Made by a program: the position numbers and the translations under genes. From Proteobacteria bacterium SG_bin9 (GTDB taxonomy: Bacteria > Pseudomonadota > Alphaproteobacteria > Rhizobiales > Xanthobacteraceae): DNA of 31,808 nucleotides. Below the pieces are notes generated by a model that was not told where the DNA came from, ran no database searches, and saw only the letters and a list, made by a program, of their open reading frames with translations. Below are positions 15,940 through 23,835 of this stretch, piece by piece. The DNA lies in the NCBI GenBank assembly GCA_002083525.1, contig LWDM01000023.1, positions 415,863 to 447,670 of the forward strand, in the 5' to 3' direction. Each line of letters begins with the position of its first letter. The stretch's first letter is position 1.

Positions 15940-16745
15940 CAGAGTGCCGAGTGGTCTCGAACCGCCTCGGCGAGAGCCGGCTTGAGGTCGGAAAAGCGCT
16001 TGTCGAGCGCCGCGGGATCGTCGCGGTTCAGGGCTATCATCCTGGCGCGGGCCTCACCGCCACGGATGACCTCGAAGGCGTCTTTTCCGATGCCCTCGAT
16101 GACGGCATCAGCGACCGCCGAGGCTGGTTCGCGGGTAAATCCCAGTTCAGGGCCGGCTTTCGACGTCTGCATCATGGGAGTGTCGGTGGCGCCGGGATAG
16201 ACCGTCATCACATGCACCCCCTCGCCCTTCAACTCGCGCCGCAGCGACTCGCCGAACTTGGCGAGGCCACCTTTTACACCGGCATAGGTCGCATAGAATG
16301 GCGCGGCGACGAGCGCAATGCCCGAGGTGATATTGACGACGAGACCATCCTTGCTCTCGCGCAGCGCAGGCAACGCGGCTCGCGTAAGCATGATCGGCGC
16401 CACCAGATCTACCTCGATCATGCTGCGGATCTCGTCTGCAGTCGTTTCTTCCAGCCTCCCCGCCCTGACGCCGCCGGCATTGTTGACGAGCACGTCAAGG
16501 CCACCGAGTTTCTCGAGCGCGAAGGCAAGCGTGGCCGCTCTACCCTTTTCGGTAGCGACGTCTGCTGCTACCCCATCGATAGAACTGGCGGCCTTGCGAA
16601 GGCGATCGATCGCAGCTTTCAAAATATCGGTACGTCGACCCGTAACCACGACTCGGGCACCTTTCGCCAGCATGGCCTCTGCGATCGCCAAACCGATTCC
16701 GCTTGATCCTCCGGTGATGAGAACTCGTTTGCCGGTGAGTTTCAT
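15939..16745 (-). CDS. Short-chain dehydrogenase/reductase
   Basis: A 268-residue classical SDR. It has the cofactor motif TGGSSGIGLA at about residue 11-20, VNNAGG near 88, the catalytic serine in VNITSGIA, then YATYAGVKGG with the YxxxK pair, and the downstream VYPGATDTPM. An arginine pattern after beta2 (VTGRRTD) suggests NADP(H). The substrate is unknown. It starts 47 bases after the upstream GST gene and overlaps the downstream GST by four bases. Partnership with two GSTs points to detoxification of an electrophile or its alcohol/ketone product. Confidence 0.92.
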   Translation of the reverse strand: MKLTGKRVLITGGSSGIGLAIAEAMLAKGARVVVTGRRTDILKAAIDRLRKAASSIDGVAADVATEKGRAATLAFALEKLGGLDVLVNNAGGVRAGRLEETTADEIRSMIEVDLVAPIMLTRAALPALRESKDGLVVNITSGIALVAAPFYATYAGVKGGLAKFGESLRRELKGEGVHVMTVYPGATDTPMMQTSKAGPELGFTREPASAVADAVIEGIGKDAFEVIRGGEARARMIALNRDDPAALDKRFSDLKPALAEAVRDHSAL

Positions 16746-16792
16746 GTTGAGCTTCTTTCAATGTTTTCCAAACGAGGGGACAACGCCCGCTA

Positions 16793-17497
16793 TCAGCTCG
16801 CCTTCGGGTAGTTCGACGGGAACAGCGACCGCCGCGTCTCTTCGTCCATCTCCTTCTTGAAGGCATGCTCCTTGCCGACGGCCCGGGCCCTCGCCACCGC
16901 TGGACGCGCATCCGCCGCGCGGAACCAGCGTTCGAGATTGGGAAATGCCGCCAGCGGACTGGTCTCGCCCGGAAGAACGCGGCCGGCCCGATCGAGCCAT
17001 CCCCACGCGGAAATATCGGCGATAGAGAATTCCGTTCCGACAATGAAGTCGCGTCGGTTCAGATGCCTATCCAGAACCTCGTAATGGCGTTCTACCTCGC
17101 GGCGGTAGCGATTGACGGCGTATGGCAGTTTCTCGGGGGCAGCGTGCTGGAAGTGCACGGCCTGGCCCGAGAACGGTCCAAGACCACTGGAGATGAAGAA
17201 CAACCAGGACAGCAATTCGGGTCTATCGACGGGCGAGCCGATCAGCCTGCCGGTCTTGTCGCCGAGGTAGAAAAGAATGGCACTGGAATCGAAGACTCTT
17301 GCCTCCTTGCCACCGGGCCCCTCCGTGTCGACGATCGCGGGCACCTTGCCGTTCGGGTTGATGGCACGAAACGCCGGCCTATGCTGTTCGCCCTTGCTGG
17401 TGTCCACCGGGACCACTTCGTATGGCAAGCCGATCTCCTCCAGCATGAGTGCGACCTTTGCCGGGTTGGGTGTCGGGTGGAAATAGAAGCGAATCAC
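16793..17497 (-). CDS. Glutathione S-transferase (Ure2p/YfcG-like)
   Basis: A 234-residue GST: MIRFYFHPTPNPAKVALMLEEIGLPYEVVPVD, then FRAINPNGKVPAIVD with the cis-proline and FDSSAILFYLGDKTG, the glutathione contact. The C-terminal domain carries FIVGTEFSIADISAWGWLDRA. The pattern is closest to the Nu/Ure2p-like class, which uses Asn/Thr rather than Tyr or Ser and often has disulfide reductase activity. It is the first gene of the operon, about 150 bases downstream of the operator at 17646-17665. Confidence 0.9.
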   Translation of the reverse strand: MIRFYFHPTPNPAKVALMLEEIGLPYEVVPVDTSKGEQHRPAFRAINPNGKVPAIVDTEGPGGKEARVFDSSAILFYLGDKTGRLIGSPVDRPELLSWLFFISSGLGPFSGQAVHFQHAAPEKLPYAVNRYRREVERHYEVLDRHLNRRDFIVGTEFSIADISAWGWLDRAGRVLPGETSPLAAFPNLERWFRAADARPAVARARAVGKEHAFKKEMDEETRRSLFPSNYPKAS

Positions 17498-17643
17498 GCG
17501 GTTTCTCCGTTAATACTGGCCGTGCCCGGCCCACGCGGATCCGTAAGTGAGTTCTCAGGCCAATGCGCGGGCGTCTTCTCTCTCATCGCTCGCATGACGG
17601 TTGTAGTCATAGCTTGCCATCGTCTTCGGCAGGTTTACATGAT

Positions 17644-17674
17644 ATTTTAGATCACTCGATCTAAATATTTTCAA
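17644..17674 (-). promoter_or_regulatory. Promoter with TetR-type operator for GST-SDR-GST
   Basis: TTTAGATC-ACTC-GATCTAAA at 17646-17665 is a perfect 8-bp inverted repeat. On the leftward strand TTGAAA (17674-17669) could be the -35 box, with TCTAAA (17651-17646, spacer 17) or TAAAAT (17649-17644, spacer 19) as the -10 box. The repeat therefore fills the spacer and the -10 region, as for a repressor site. A close copy precedes the dehalogenase-like gene. Confidence 0.65.
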
Positions 17675-17794
17675 GCCCTACCCACAACATGGGACATCTG
17701 CGTTATCGGAGCGGGTCGATTGCCTGCTTTGTCGAGCTCGCGGAGGAAAGTCGAACGGCCGTCTTCCTGGGCGACTTTGGGAAGCGATGGCGGC

Positions 17795-18193
17795 TTAACC
17801 GCCCGCGGCGGGGACGCGATACAGTTTGCCGGTCCGGTCCAGATCGTCGACGGTCCAGGCACCCCCGACACCCGCAATCATCCATCGCAGGATAGCCCAA
17901 AGATCGCGGTCCAATACGTCGCCCTCAATCGGTTCGAGCGCGTCGACGACGGCGCTGATTTCAAGGCCCGATGGAAACGGTTCTCCACTACGGCCGATGA
18001 AGATGAGCGCATAGGGACGTCCCGAGGGAGCACGAATGAATCCCGGCTCGCTCAGTCCCCTGCGATCCAGATCGAAAGTGCGTGCGAAAAATGACCGAAA
18101 CTCGGGATAGTGCCCGACGCGATCTTCGGCAAGGGCGAATGCAAATCGTTTACCCGAAAGATCCGGCGTATCGATCGTCTCGACGTCGCTCAT
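17795..18193 (-). CDS. Conserved-looking hypothetical protein
   Basis: A 132-residue protein that I do not recognise. It starts MSDVETIDTPDLSGKRFAFA, has a FRSFFARTFDLDRRGLSEPGFIR stretch and ends in a DLWAILRWMIAGVGGAWTVDDLDR helix region. There is no signal peptide or clear membrane span. Its ATG overlaps the stop of the hydrolase gene (ATGA), so the two are translated together. It may be an accessory of that hydrolase or act on the same compound. Overlap and regular codon use make it a credible gene. Confidence 0.7.
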   Translation of the reverse strand: MSDVETIDTPDLSGKRFAFALAEDRVGHYPEFRSFFARTFDLDRRGLSEPGFIRAPSGRPYALIFIGRSGEPFPSGLEISAVVDALEPIEGDVLDRDLWAILRWMIAGVGGAWTVDDLDRTGKLYRVPAAGG

Positions 18194-19122
18194 CGTCCAG
18201 CCTCCGCCTGATCCAATCGATCCAAGAAACTGCGGATAAGACCCGCGATCTCAACACCCGAGTCTTCCTGAAGGAAGTGGCGTCCCGTCACCATGTACGG
18301 ACCTTCGGCGCGCGGCATCATCTGCTTGAACCGGTTCGAGAAAGTAGCGGCGTCGAAAACTTCATCTTCGCGGCCCCAGATGATCAAAGTCGGAAATTTG
18401 GAGCGAGAGAGCTCGTTCTCCAGCCATTCGAAGCGCTCGAAAGCGCGTGCCTCGCGATCAAGCGGGATCCAACGCGGCCATACCCACGTGAGCAGCCGCG
18501 TCGCCGGATCTGGCAGAACCGCCTCATAGGCGGCCTGAGCTGTCGTAGCGAACTTATCCCGGTCAACGACGGAGAGGTAGACGCCACGCCCGGCGAGTGC
18601 CTTGTGGCGGCCCAACAAATACGGTCCAACCAGCGGCGCGTGCATCATGCGCCAGGGGAAGATTCGCGTGTGGAATTCTGCCGGCGGCAGCGGCCACGCC
18701 CAAGTGCTCATGACGGTAAGGGCTCGAATCCGCTCCGGATTGCTCATGGCGAAAGACAAGCCGGTCGGGCCGCCCCAGTCGTGGCAAACCAGCGCGATTC
18801 TAGACAGATCGAGCTGCCGCATGAGCGCGGTCAGATTGGCCGAGTGGCCGTCGAGCGTATGGTGCTGCTCGCGTGTCGGCTTCTCGGAGAGTCCGAAACC
18901 GATCATGTCAGGCACGATCACCCGCCGTCCGGATGCGACGAGCGGCGCGATCACGTCCCGATAGAGAAATCCCCAGGTCGGGTTGCCATGAAGCAGGACG
19001 ACCGGATCGCCCTTCCCTTCGTCCACGTAATGCATCCGCCAGCCGTTCACATCGGCGAACCGCGGACAATAAGGCCACTTGGACCGGATGGCGGACGGAA
19101 CTTCGTCGACGTGAGTGGGCAT
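18190..19122 (-). CDS. Haloalkane dehalogenase-like alpha/beta hydrolase
   Basis: A 310-residue cytoplasmic hydrolase. It has the HGNPTWGFLYR oxyanion/halide-binding loop (Asn after Gly, Trp following), DMIGFGLSEKP and the nucleophile elbow VCHDWGGPTG with Asp in the DW pair that marks haloalkane dehalogenases. The acid region is IIWGREDEVF and the catalytic histidine lies in GRHFLQEDSG. Such enzymes cleave carbon-halogen bonds with water through an aspartyl ester; some relatives are epoxide hydrolases or esterases. It is transcribed with the small downstream gene from a promoter that carries a TetR-type operator 43 bases upstream. Confidence 0.88.
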   Translation of the reverse strand: MPTHVDEVPSAIRSKWPYCPRFADVNGWRMHYVDEGKGDPVVLLHGNPTWGFLYRDVIAPLVASGRRVIVPDMIGFGLSEKPTREQHHTLDGHSANLTALMRQLDLSRIALVCHDWGGPTGLSFAMSNPERIRALTVMSTWAWPLPPAEFHTRIFPWRMMHAPLVGPYLLGRHKALAGRGVYLSVVDRDKFATTAQAAYEAVLPDPATRLLTWVWPRWIPLDREARAFERFEWLENELSRSKFPTLIIWGREDEVFDAATFSNRFKQMMPRAEGPYMVTGRHFLQEDSGVEIAGLIRSFLDRLDQAEAGR

Positions 19123-19164
19123 CGCTCTTCCGCGCCCAGGCGACGGCCGGGGCCTAAAGCTCGT

Positions 19165-19184
19165 TTTAGATCATTCGTTCTATA
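19165..19184 (-). promoter_or_regulatory. Second copy of the TetR-type operator
   Basis: TTTAGATC-ATTC-GTTCTATA has the first half identical to the operator at 17646-17665 and two mismatches in the second half. On the leftward strand both sites are followed by the same GATCTAAAA box, at comparable distance from a -35-like TTGAAA or TTACCT. It lies 43 bases before the dehalogenase-like gene and about 160 bases before the divergent TetR gene. Confidence 0.6.
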
Positions 19185-19341
19185 TTAGGTAACTTTCGCC
19201 CGCACGGCAAGGCCTGCCATGAGGATCTTTTGCCCCAGCTCGCCATCGCGGCCGATACAACGCTTCAATCCCGGAGACCGGGGTGATAATGGATTGTTGT
19301 TCGCATATCTGAAGGCTTGAAAGGATGAGGACGACCGAGAT

Positions 19342-19965
19342 ATGGCAAGGCCGCGAGAATTCGACGAAGCCGAGGTATTAGACGCCGCAATCCAGCAATT
19401 CTGGCTTCACGGCTACGAGGCGACCTCGGTCCGCGATCTGGCCGAGGAAATGGGCATTGCCGGCGCCAGCCTCTACAATGCGTTTGGCGACAAGCGAGGC
19501 CTCTACCGGAGCTCCCTCAATCGATATCTCGAACAGACGTTTCGCGAACGAATTCGTCGGCTCGAGTGTTCTCTGTCGGCCCGCGAGGCGATCTCAGCCT
19601 TCTTCCACGAGATCATCGACAGGTCGCTAACGGACAAGAAGCGGCGCGGTTGCATGCTCGTCAACTCGACACTCGAGAACGTGCCGGATGATCGCGACTT
19701 TCAGCAGATTGTCGCAACGTTCCTGAGCGACGTGCAGAGTTTCTTCCAACGCTGCGTCGCTGCGGGCCAGCGTGAGAGCACAATCGGTACCTCGCACACC
19801 TCCGAGGACTTCGCCAGGCTGCTTCTGGGCGTCCTGCTCGCGATCCGGGTTCTTGCCCGTGTACATCCCGACCGCGAACTGCTTGAGGGGATGATGCGCC
19901 CGGTATTCGCCCTGCTGGATGCCCCGAAGCGGAGAGGCCTAAAGAAATCCCGTCCGTCGCTATAG
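19342..19965 (+). CDS. TetR-family transcriptional regulator
   Basis: A 207-residue TetR/AcrR repressor. The N-terminal helix-turn-helix reads MARPREFDEAEVLDAAIQQF and SVRDLAEEMGIAGASLYNAFGDKRGLY, followed by a helical ligand-binding domain with RGCMLVNSTLE, a segment common in regulators of reductase/GST clusters. It is divergent from the dehalogenase-like gene. The two similar operators at 17646 and 19165 make it the likely local repressor of both leftward operons and possibly of itself. The inducer is probably an electrophilic or halogenated compound (inference). Confidence 0.92.
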   Translation: MARPREFDEAEVLDAAIQQFWLHGYEATSVRDLAEEMGIAGASLYNAFGDKRGLYRSSLNRYLEQTFRERIRRLECSLSAREAISAFFHEIIDRSLTDKKRRGCMLVNSTLENVPDDRDFQQIVATFLSDVQSFFQRCVAAGQRESTIGTSHTSEDFARLLLGVLLAIRVLARVHPDRELLEGMMRPVFALLDAPKRRGLKKSRPSL

Positions 19966-20108
19966 CCGGACTTTCTTGAGGGCCGCCACGAGAAAACCGA
20001 TGGTTAAGAGAAATACGACGCGGACTCATCACCCAACTGTCAGGCGCGACCATGGCCCTGCCGATGAGAGCGCATCCCCACGCTAATGGTCAAGATAGGC
20101 GCTATCTG

Positions 20109-20969
20109 TCACGTACTCTCCGGTGGGATTGCACCTGTCTTGCGGTCGGAAGTGGCCGTCGCCAACCTAGTTCCAGCTCCGATTAAGACGACACCTACCG
20201 TGAGAGAGGCATCCACGGCTTCGCCGAGCGTAAGAGCGGAGATCAGAATGCCAAGGCTTGGAGTTGCCAACAGTGCCATTGATATCGTAGCCGCGTTAAA
20301 ATGGCGACCTACTTCCACCACCGCCCAATAGGCGAAAGCGGTCGCGATCGGACCAACATATGCGAGCGATGCTGCGCCGCCCGTTCCAATTGGCGGCGGC
20401 GAGCCCTCGACACCCAAGGCTACCGGCAGAAGGAGAGCCGCTGCCACCAGCATCTGCCAGGGAGCAAGGGCCAGGGTTGTCGCAGCAAAGCGATGCAAGC
20501 GGACGAAGACGATGGAGATCGCCCAAGCAGCCGCCGCACCCATCAGCATGGCGTAGGAGACGATCTGATCTTTTCCTTCCAGATGGATGGAAGGGGCCGC
20601 AATTGCAAAGACTCCCGACAACCCGACCGCCACGCCAAACATTGCGAACCACGAAATTCGTTCGCGAAGCCACCACGCGGCCAAAGGGACAACCCAAATC
20701 GGGGTAGAAAAGGCCAAGACGGAAGCACGTCCGGGCGGAAGTACGGTCAACGCAAGACCGGTCAGTGCGGAGTAGCCGGCCATCTGCAGCGTGCCTGAAA
20801 CGACAATAAGTGGCCAATCCGATCGTGATGGAAGAGCCAGCTCTCGCCGCAGGGCCACGAGAGCAAACAGGCAAATGGCCGCAATCATGTACCGTAGACA
20901 TGCAAACCAAATCGCGGGCACTGTCGTCACGCCGACCTTGATCACCGGCCAACTGATAGCCCAGATCAA
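20109..20969 (-). CDS. EamA/DMT-family permease (start doubtful)
   Basis: A drug/metabolite transporter with about ten membrane segments in two EamA repeats (IWAISWPVIKVGVTTVPAIW; then ISYAMLMGAAAAWAISIVF-like repeat and ATAFAYWAVVEVG). It exports amino acids or small metabolites in characterised relatives. The first helix lacks its usual beginning. Upstream in frame, RHRSLLILLVL fits the helix, but no ATG or GTG occurs before a TAA at 21048-21050. Only TTG (20969) or CTG (20984/20987) codons are in frame. In another frame an ATG at 21030 reads MTAVRFAVTQ. A one-base frameshift near 20990-21005 would explain this. Confidence 0.8.
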   Translation of the reverse strand: MIWAISWPVIKVGVTTVPAIWFACLRYMIAAICLFALVALRRELALPSRSDWPLIVVSGTLQMAGYSALTGLALTVLPPGRASVLAFSTPIWVVPLAAWWLRERISWFAMFGVAVGLSGVFAIAAPSIHLEGKDQIVSYAMLMGAAAAWAISIVFVRLHRFAATTLALAPWQMLVAAALLLPVALGVEGSPPPIGTGGAASLAYVGPIATAFAYWAVVEVGRHFNAATISMALLATPSLGILISALTLGEAVDASLTVGVVLIGAGTRLATATSDRKTGAIPPEST

Positions 20970-21116
20970 AACTAGGAGAATCAGCAGTGATCGATGACGA
21001 TTTGCGTCACCGCAAACCTCACAGCCGTCATGAACGCTGCTTCCAATTTATGCCCCCGAAGGTGTCAAGCTGGCAAGTCAGTCCGAGCATGTGCGACGGA
21101 CGGCGCGAATCGTCGA

Positions 21117-21799
21117 TTAGAACTTTTCGCCGACTGGTCGCAGATCGATCTCGTGCGTCCAGGCGCTGCGTTGTTGCTGGTAAAGCTGGAAATAAGCTTC
21201 CGCGACCGCAACCGGGGCCAGAACATCGTCGGACTCAGCATCACCTTCCTGACCAATCATGCCGTCGATGATCACGTGGGCGATGTGAAGGCCTCTTGGA
21301 CCGAATTCGCGAGCCATACTCTGCGCCAAGGCGCGAAGACCGAACTTTGGGACGGCAAAGGCCGCAAAGCCAAGACCGCCACGAATTGATCCAGTGGCGC
21401 CGCTAAAGATGATCGTGCCGCGTTCGCGCGGCAGCATCGTCCTGATGGCTTCCCGGCCGACAAGAAATCCGCCAAAGCAGCCGGTACGCCACGCCCGTTC
21501 GAACAATTGGTCGGAAATATCGAGAATGCCGGCGCGATCCCAGGTTCCGACATTGTATACTACCAGATCGGGGGGTACCGAGCTCCGCGGTAACCCGTGC
21601 GAACATCTCGGTAACCTCCGCACCCACCGTCGCGTCGCAGGCGTAGCCGCGAACGAGATTGCGATCTTCGATCATCCCGGGCGGCCGCCCCTGCGCGAGA
21701 CTGCGGCCACCTTCATGCCCGCCTGGGCACATCGCCGGACCAGGCATCCCCGAGACCAGGCCCGGCGCCCACCACGACAGCAACCTGCTTTTCACTCAT
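21117..21799 (-). pseudogene. Short-chain dehydrogenase with three frameshifts
   Basis: From ATG 21799 (GGAGG upstream) the protein reads MSEKQVAVVVGAGPGLG, the SDR cofactor loop. One frame change then gives LVRRCAQAGMKVAAVSRRGG; a second gives EDRNLVRGYACDATVGAEVT and MFARVTAELGTP; a third gives DLVVYNVGTWDRAG through to the TAA. The catalytic tyrosine normally in YxxxK appears as FAVPKFG, that is FAAFAVPK, so Tyr is replaced by Phe. The breaks fall at short G or C runs, including CCCCC near 21572-21576. They could be sequencing errors or true decay; the Tyr-to-Phe change favours loss of function or a non-catalytic subgroup. Confidence 0.75.
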
Positions 21800-21829
21800 A
21801 GATTTTGCCCCCTCCTGGCAAGCGCCCGG

Positions 21830-22306
21830 TCACTTCTTGGACTTCACGTAGCTGACGAAGCCGGCGACGTCGTCGGCGACGAGCCTGCCGATTGCTGCAG
21901 TCGAATACACGCCGGTGATCACCTTGCCGTCCGGATCAAGGACGAAGCCGGTGGATTGCAGGTAGCGCGGATCGTCATTGGTGTAGGCGCCGGTGGCCGC
22001 AGCGACCGCGTCGGCACTGGCCCCGTATCCGATCGGAAATGCCAAATGGTGCTTCTCGACCAGCGCCGCAGAGGTCGCCTCATCATCGACCGAGAGAGCG
22101 ACGACCTTGATACCAAGTTCGGAAAACTTTGCGGACGCGCGGGAGAACGCAGAGAGCTGTGCGTTGCAGTACGGGCACCAGGATCCCCGGTAGATCAGAA
22201 TCACACCGAAGGAGCCTGCCAGATTGCCTGGCAGCGAAATGGCGCCGCCACCCACGGCGTTAATGGTGAGGAAAGGAAAAGGGGCGCCGTTCCGAAGTGC
22301 AGACAT
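21830..22306 (-). CDS. Peroxiredoxin-like redoxin (AhpC/TSA family)
   Basis: A 158-residue thioredoxin-fold protein: FGVILIYRGSWCPYCNAQLSAFSR, in which WCPYC sits where the peroxidatic cysteine (or a thioredoxin-like pair) is expected. VVALSVDDEATSAALVEKHHLAFPIGYG and GFVLDPDGKVITGVYSTAAIGRLVADDV follow. It has no signal peptide and probably reduces peroxides in the cytoplasm. The ATG is preceded by GAGAGATCGAG. It is divergent from a TetR gene, with a perfect palindrome 16 bases upstream, so repression by that TetR is likely. Confidence 0.88.
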   Translation of the reverse strand: MSALRNGAPFPFLTINAVGGGAISLPGNLAGSFGVILIYRGSWCPYCNAQLSAFSRASAKFSELGIKVVALSVDDEATSAALVEKHHLAFPIGYGASADAVAAATGAYTNDDPRYLQSTGFVLDPDGKVITGVYSTAAIGRLVADDVAGFVSYVKSKK

Positions 22307-22321
22307 CTCGATCTCTCAAAT

Positions 22322-22337
22322 TGGACTATTTAGTCCA
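22322..22337. promoter_or_regulatory. Operator between peroxiredoxin and tetR genes
   Basis: TGGACTA-TT-TAGTCCA is a perfect 7-bp inverted repeat with a two-base centre. It lies 16 bases ahead of the peroxiredoxin start and 43 bases ahead of the divergent TetR-family start. Symmetry and placement suit a TetR dimer site controlling both genes. The GACTANNTAGTC pattern is like operators of small TetR regulators (YxaF/LmrA-like) next to their targets; binding is inferred. Confidence 0.7.
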
Positions 22338-22379
22338 CTCTGCTTGCAGAATCCTTCGCTGTCAAGTAGGGTTGCCAAC

Positions 22380-22997
22380 ATGGCGGGAAGCAGCGCAACT
22401 GAGCGGCCACGGACGGCTCGCGGGACAGCAACAAGGGCACGAATCGTTGGGGCCGCAGCCGACCTGATGCGCGCTCACGGAGTCGCCAGCACGAGCCTCG
22501 ACGCGGTTCTCGAGGCCAGCAAGACGAGCAAGTCGCAGCTCTATCATTACTTCGCGGACAAGGACGACCTGGTGCTCGCGGTGATCCGGCGGCAGACCGA
22601 ATGTGTGCTTGCTGCGCAGGAGTCGATGTTGCGCGGATTGACAACCCTTGCCGGACTACGCCGATGGCGGGACGCAGTGGTCGAAATATCCCGCAAAAGT
22701 CAATGCGCGGGTGGCTGCCCGCTTGGATCGCTGGTCTCAGAGTTGGCCGAATCTCCAAAACCGCGCGCGCAACTTGCGGAAAGTTTCGCACGTTGGGAGG
22801 CGTATCTCATCGCAGGATTCAAAGCGATGCGCGACCGATCTGGAGGCAAGTCGACTGTTGACCTGGACGCCCTCGCCACCGCCGTATTGACGGCACTGCA
22901 AGGAGGCCTGCTGCTGGCCCAGACCACGCGCACCACCCGGCCTCTTGAATTGGCGCTCGATATGGCTATCGATCACGTTGCTTCACGCCTGAAGTGA
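22380..22997 (+). CDS. TetR-family transcriptional regulator
   Basis: A 205-residue repressor. The helix-turn-helix is ARIVGAAADLMRAHGVASTSLDAVLEASKTSKSQLYHYFADKDDLV, and the ligand domain contains SQCAGGCPLGSLVSELAES, the CxxGCPxGxL segment shared by LmrA/YxaF-type TetR proteins. The two cysteines could sense oxidants or electrophiles. It starts at ATG 22380, downstream of the perfect operator; longer frames cross that operator into the peroxiredoxin gene. It likely controls itself and the peroxiredoxin gene. Confidence 0.92.
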   Translation: MAGSSATERPRTARGTATRARIVGAAADLMRAHGVASTSLDAVLEASKTSKSQLYHYFADKDDLVLAVIRRQTECVLAAQESMLRGLTTLAGLRRWRDAVVEISRKSQCAGGCPLGSLVSELAESPKPRAQLAESFARWEAYLIAGFKAMRDRSGGKSTVDLDALATAVLTALQGGLLLAQTTRTTRPLELALDMAIDHVASRLK

Positions 22998-23057
22998 CTC
23001 GCGGTACCCGACGTCGCTGGTGAAAAGAAAAAACCGCCCCTTCCACTCGGATGCTAT

Positions 23058-23453
23058 TCAGGGTTTCCAGGCAGAATTCTGAAGTACCACCCGATACCCA
23101 TCACAATCTTCAAACGTTACACCATCCTTGTCCCAATACGGATTGAAGGACCGAACCGGCGCATAGCCGTGCCGTTTCATCCGGACTACCGCAGCTTCCC
23201 AATCGGCGACATCGGGAATGTAGAAAGCAACGAGGTTGTCGTTGGTTGGCGCTCTCCCGGCATCATGTCCGTGTGCACGGGTGAATTCAAAGTGATACGC
23301 CTGGCCCGGAAGACCAAGCATGACGCCATCAAACCCATCATGGCCCTCGAAGCGATAGAGCTCCTGTAAGTCAAGGCCGTCTCTGTAAAACCGAACCACC
23401 GCGTCGAGATCGTTCGTGGGTCGAGCTACGCGAAGCACTGTCAGTGATTTCAC
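23058..23453 (-). CDS. VOC (glyoxalase/dioxygenase-fold) protein
   Basis: A 131-residue vicinal-oxygen-chelate protein: two beta-alpha-beta-beta-beta modules, SLTVLRVARPTNDLDAVVRFYRDGLDLQELYRF and the second with NLVAFYIPDVADWEAAVVRMKRHGYAPV, ending DKDGVTFEDCDGYRVVLQN. His/Glu metal ligands are plausible (FEFTR; TFEDCDGYRVVLQ). The start is GTG 23453, eight bases after AGAGG; the frame open to 23585 has no such support. The reaction is unknown (glyoxalase, fosfomycin-type resistance and dioxygenase relatives exist). It converges on the TetR gene. Confidence 0.85.
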   Translation of the reverse strand: MKSLTVLRVARPTNDLDAVVRFYRDGLDLQELYRFEGHDGFDGVMLGLPGQAYHFEFTRAHGHDAGRAPTNDNLVAFYIPDVADWEAAVVRMKRHGYAPVRSFNPYWDKDGVTFEDCDGYRVVLQNSAWKP

Positions 23454-23835
23454 TATCAAGTCCTCTCTAAAGCGGGATGGGGTTAAGCTGAATCGATTTG
23501 GGATTGAACGAAGCCGCTGGCGCGGCATTGAATTTGTTGCTGGAGTGGAAGTGCCAACAATCTTCTGGCCGTCGGCAAGCGGCACTTCAAATGAATGGAC
23601 ACTTGCAGTCGAATAATCATAGATAAATTAGTGACCGACGGTATCTCAACCCATCTAAGGATCCAAAGGACGATGCACCGCTGCGATTTACTGAAGGCAA
23701 TTCGAAGATCATCGGCCTTGAAGCTCGCCCGTTGCTCGGACGTGGAGCAGCTCGTTCAATCCGGCTTCTATGAGGTCGCACGCGCCACCGCGCGCGCGTC
23801 TGGCTTTTGCCCCGCGACCTCACAGAACCCTCAAG
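23454..23835. other. Stretch without a recognisable gene
   Basis: No convincing coding sequence is visible between the VOC gene start and the IS630 remnant. A + strand frame from 23673 (MHRCDLLKAIRRSSALKLAR) runs into the IS end and may be the start of a host gene cut off by the insertion, but it has no family I recognise. The promoter of the VOC gene should lie at the left of this stretch. Confidence 0.4.
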
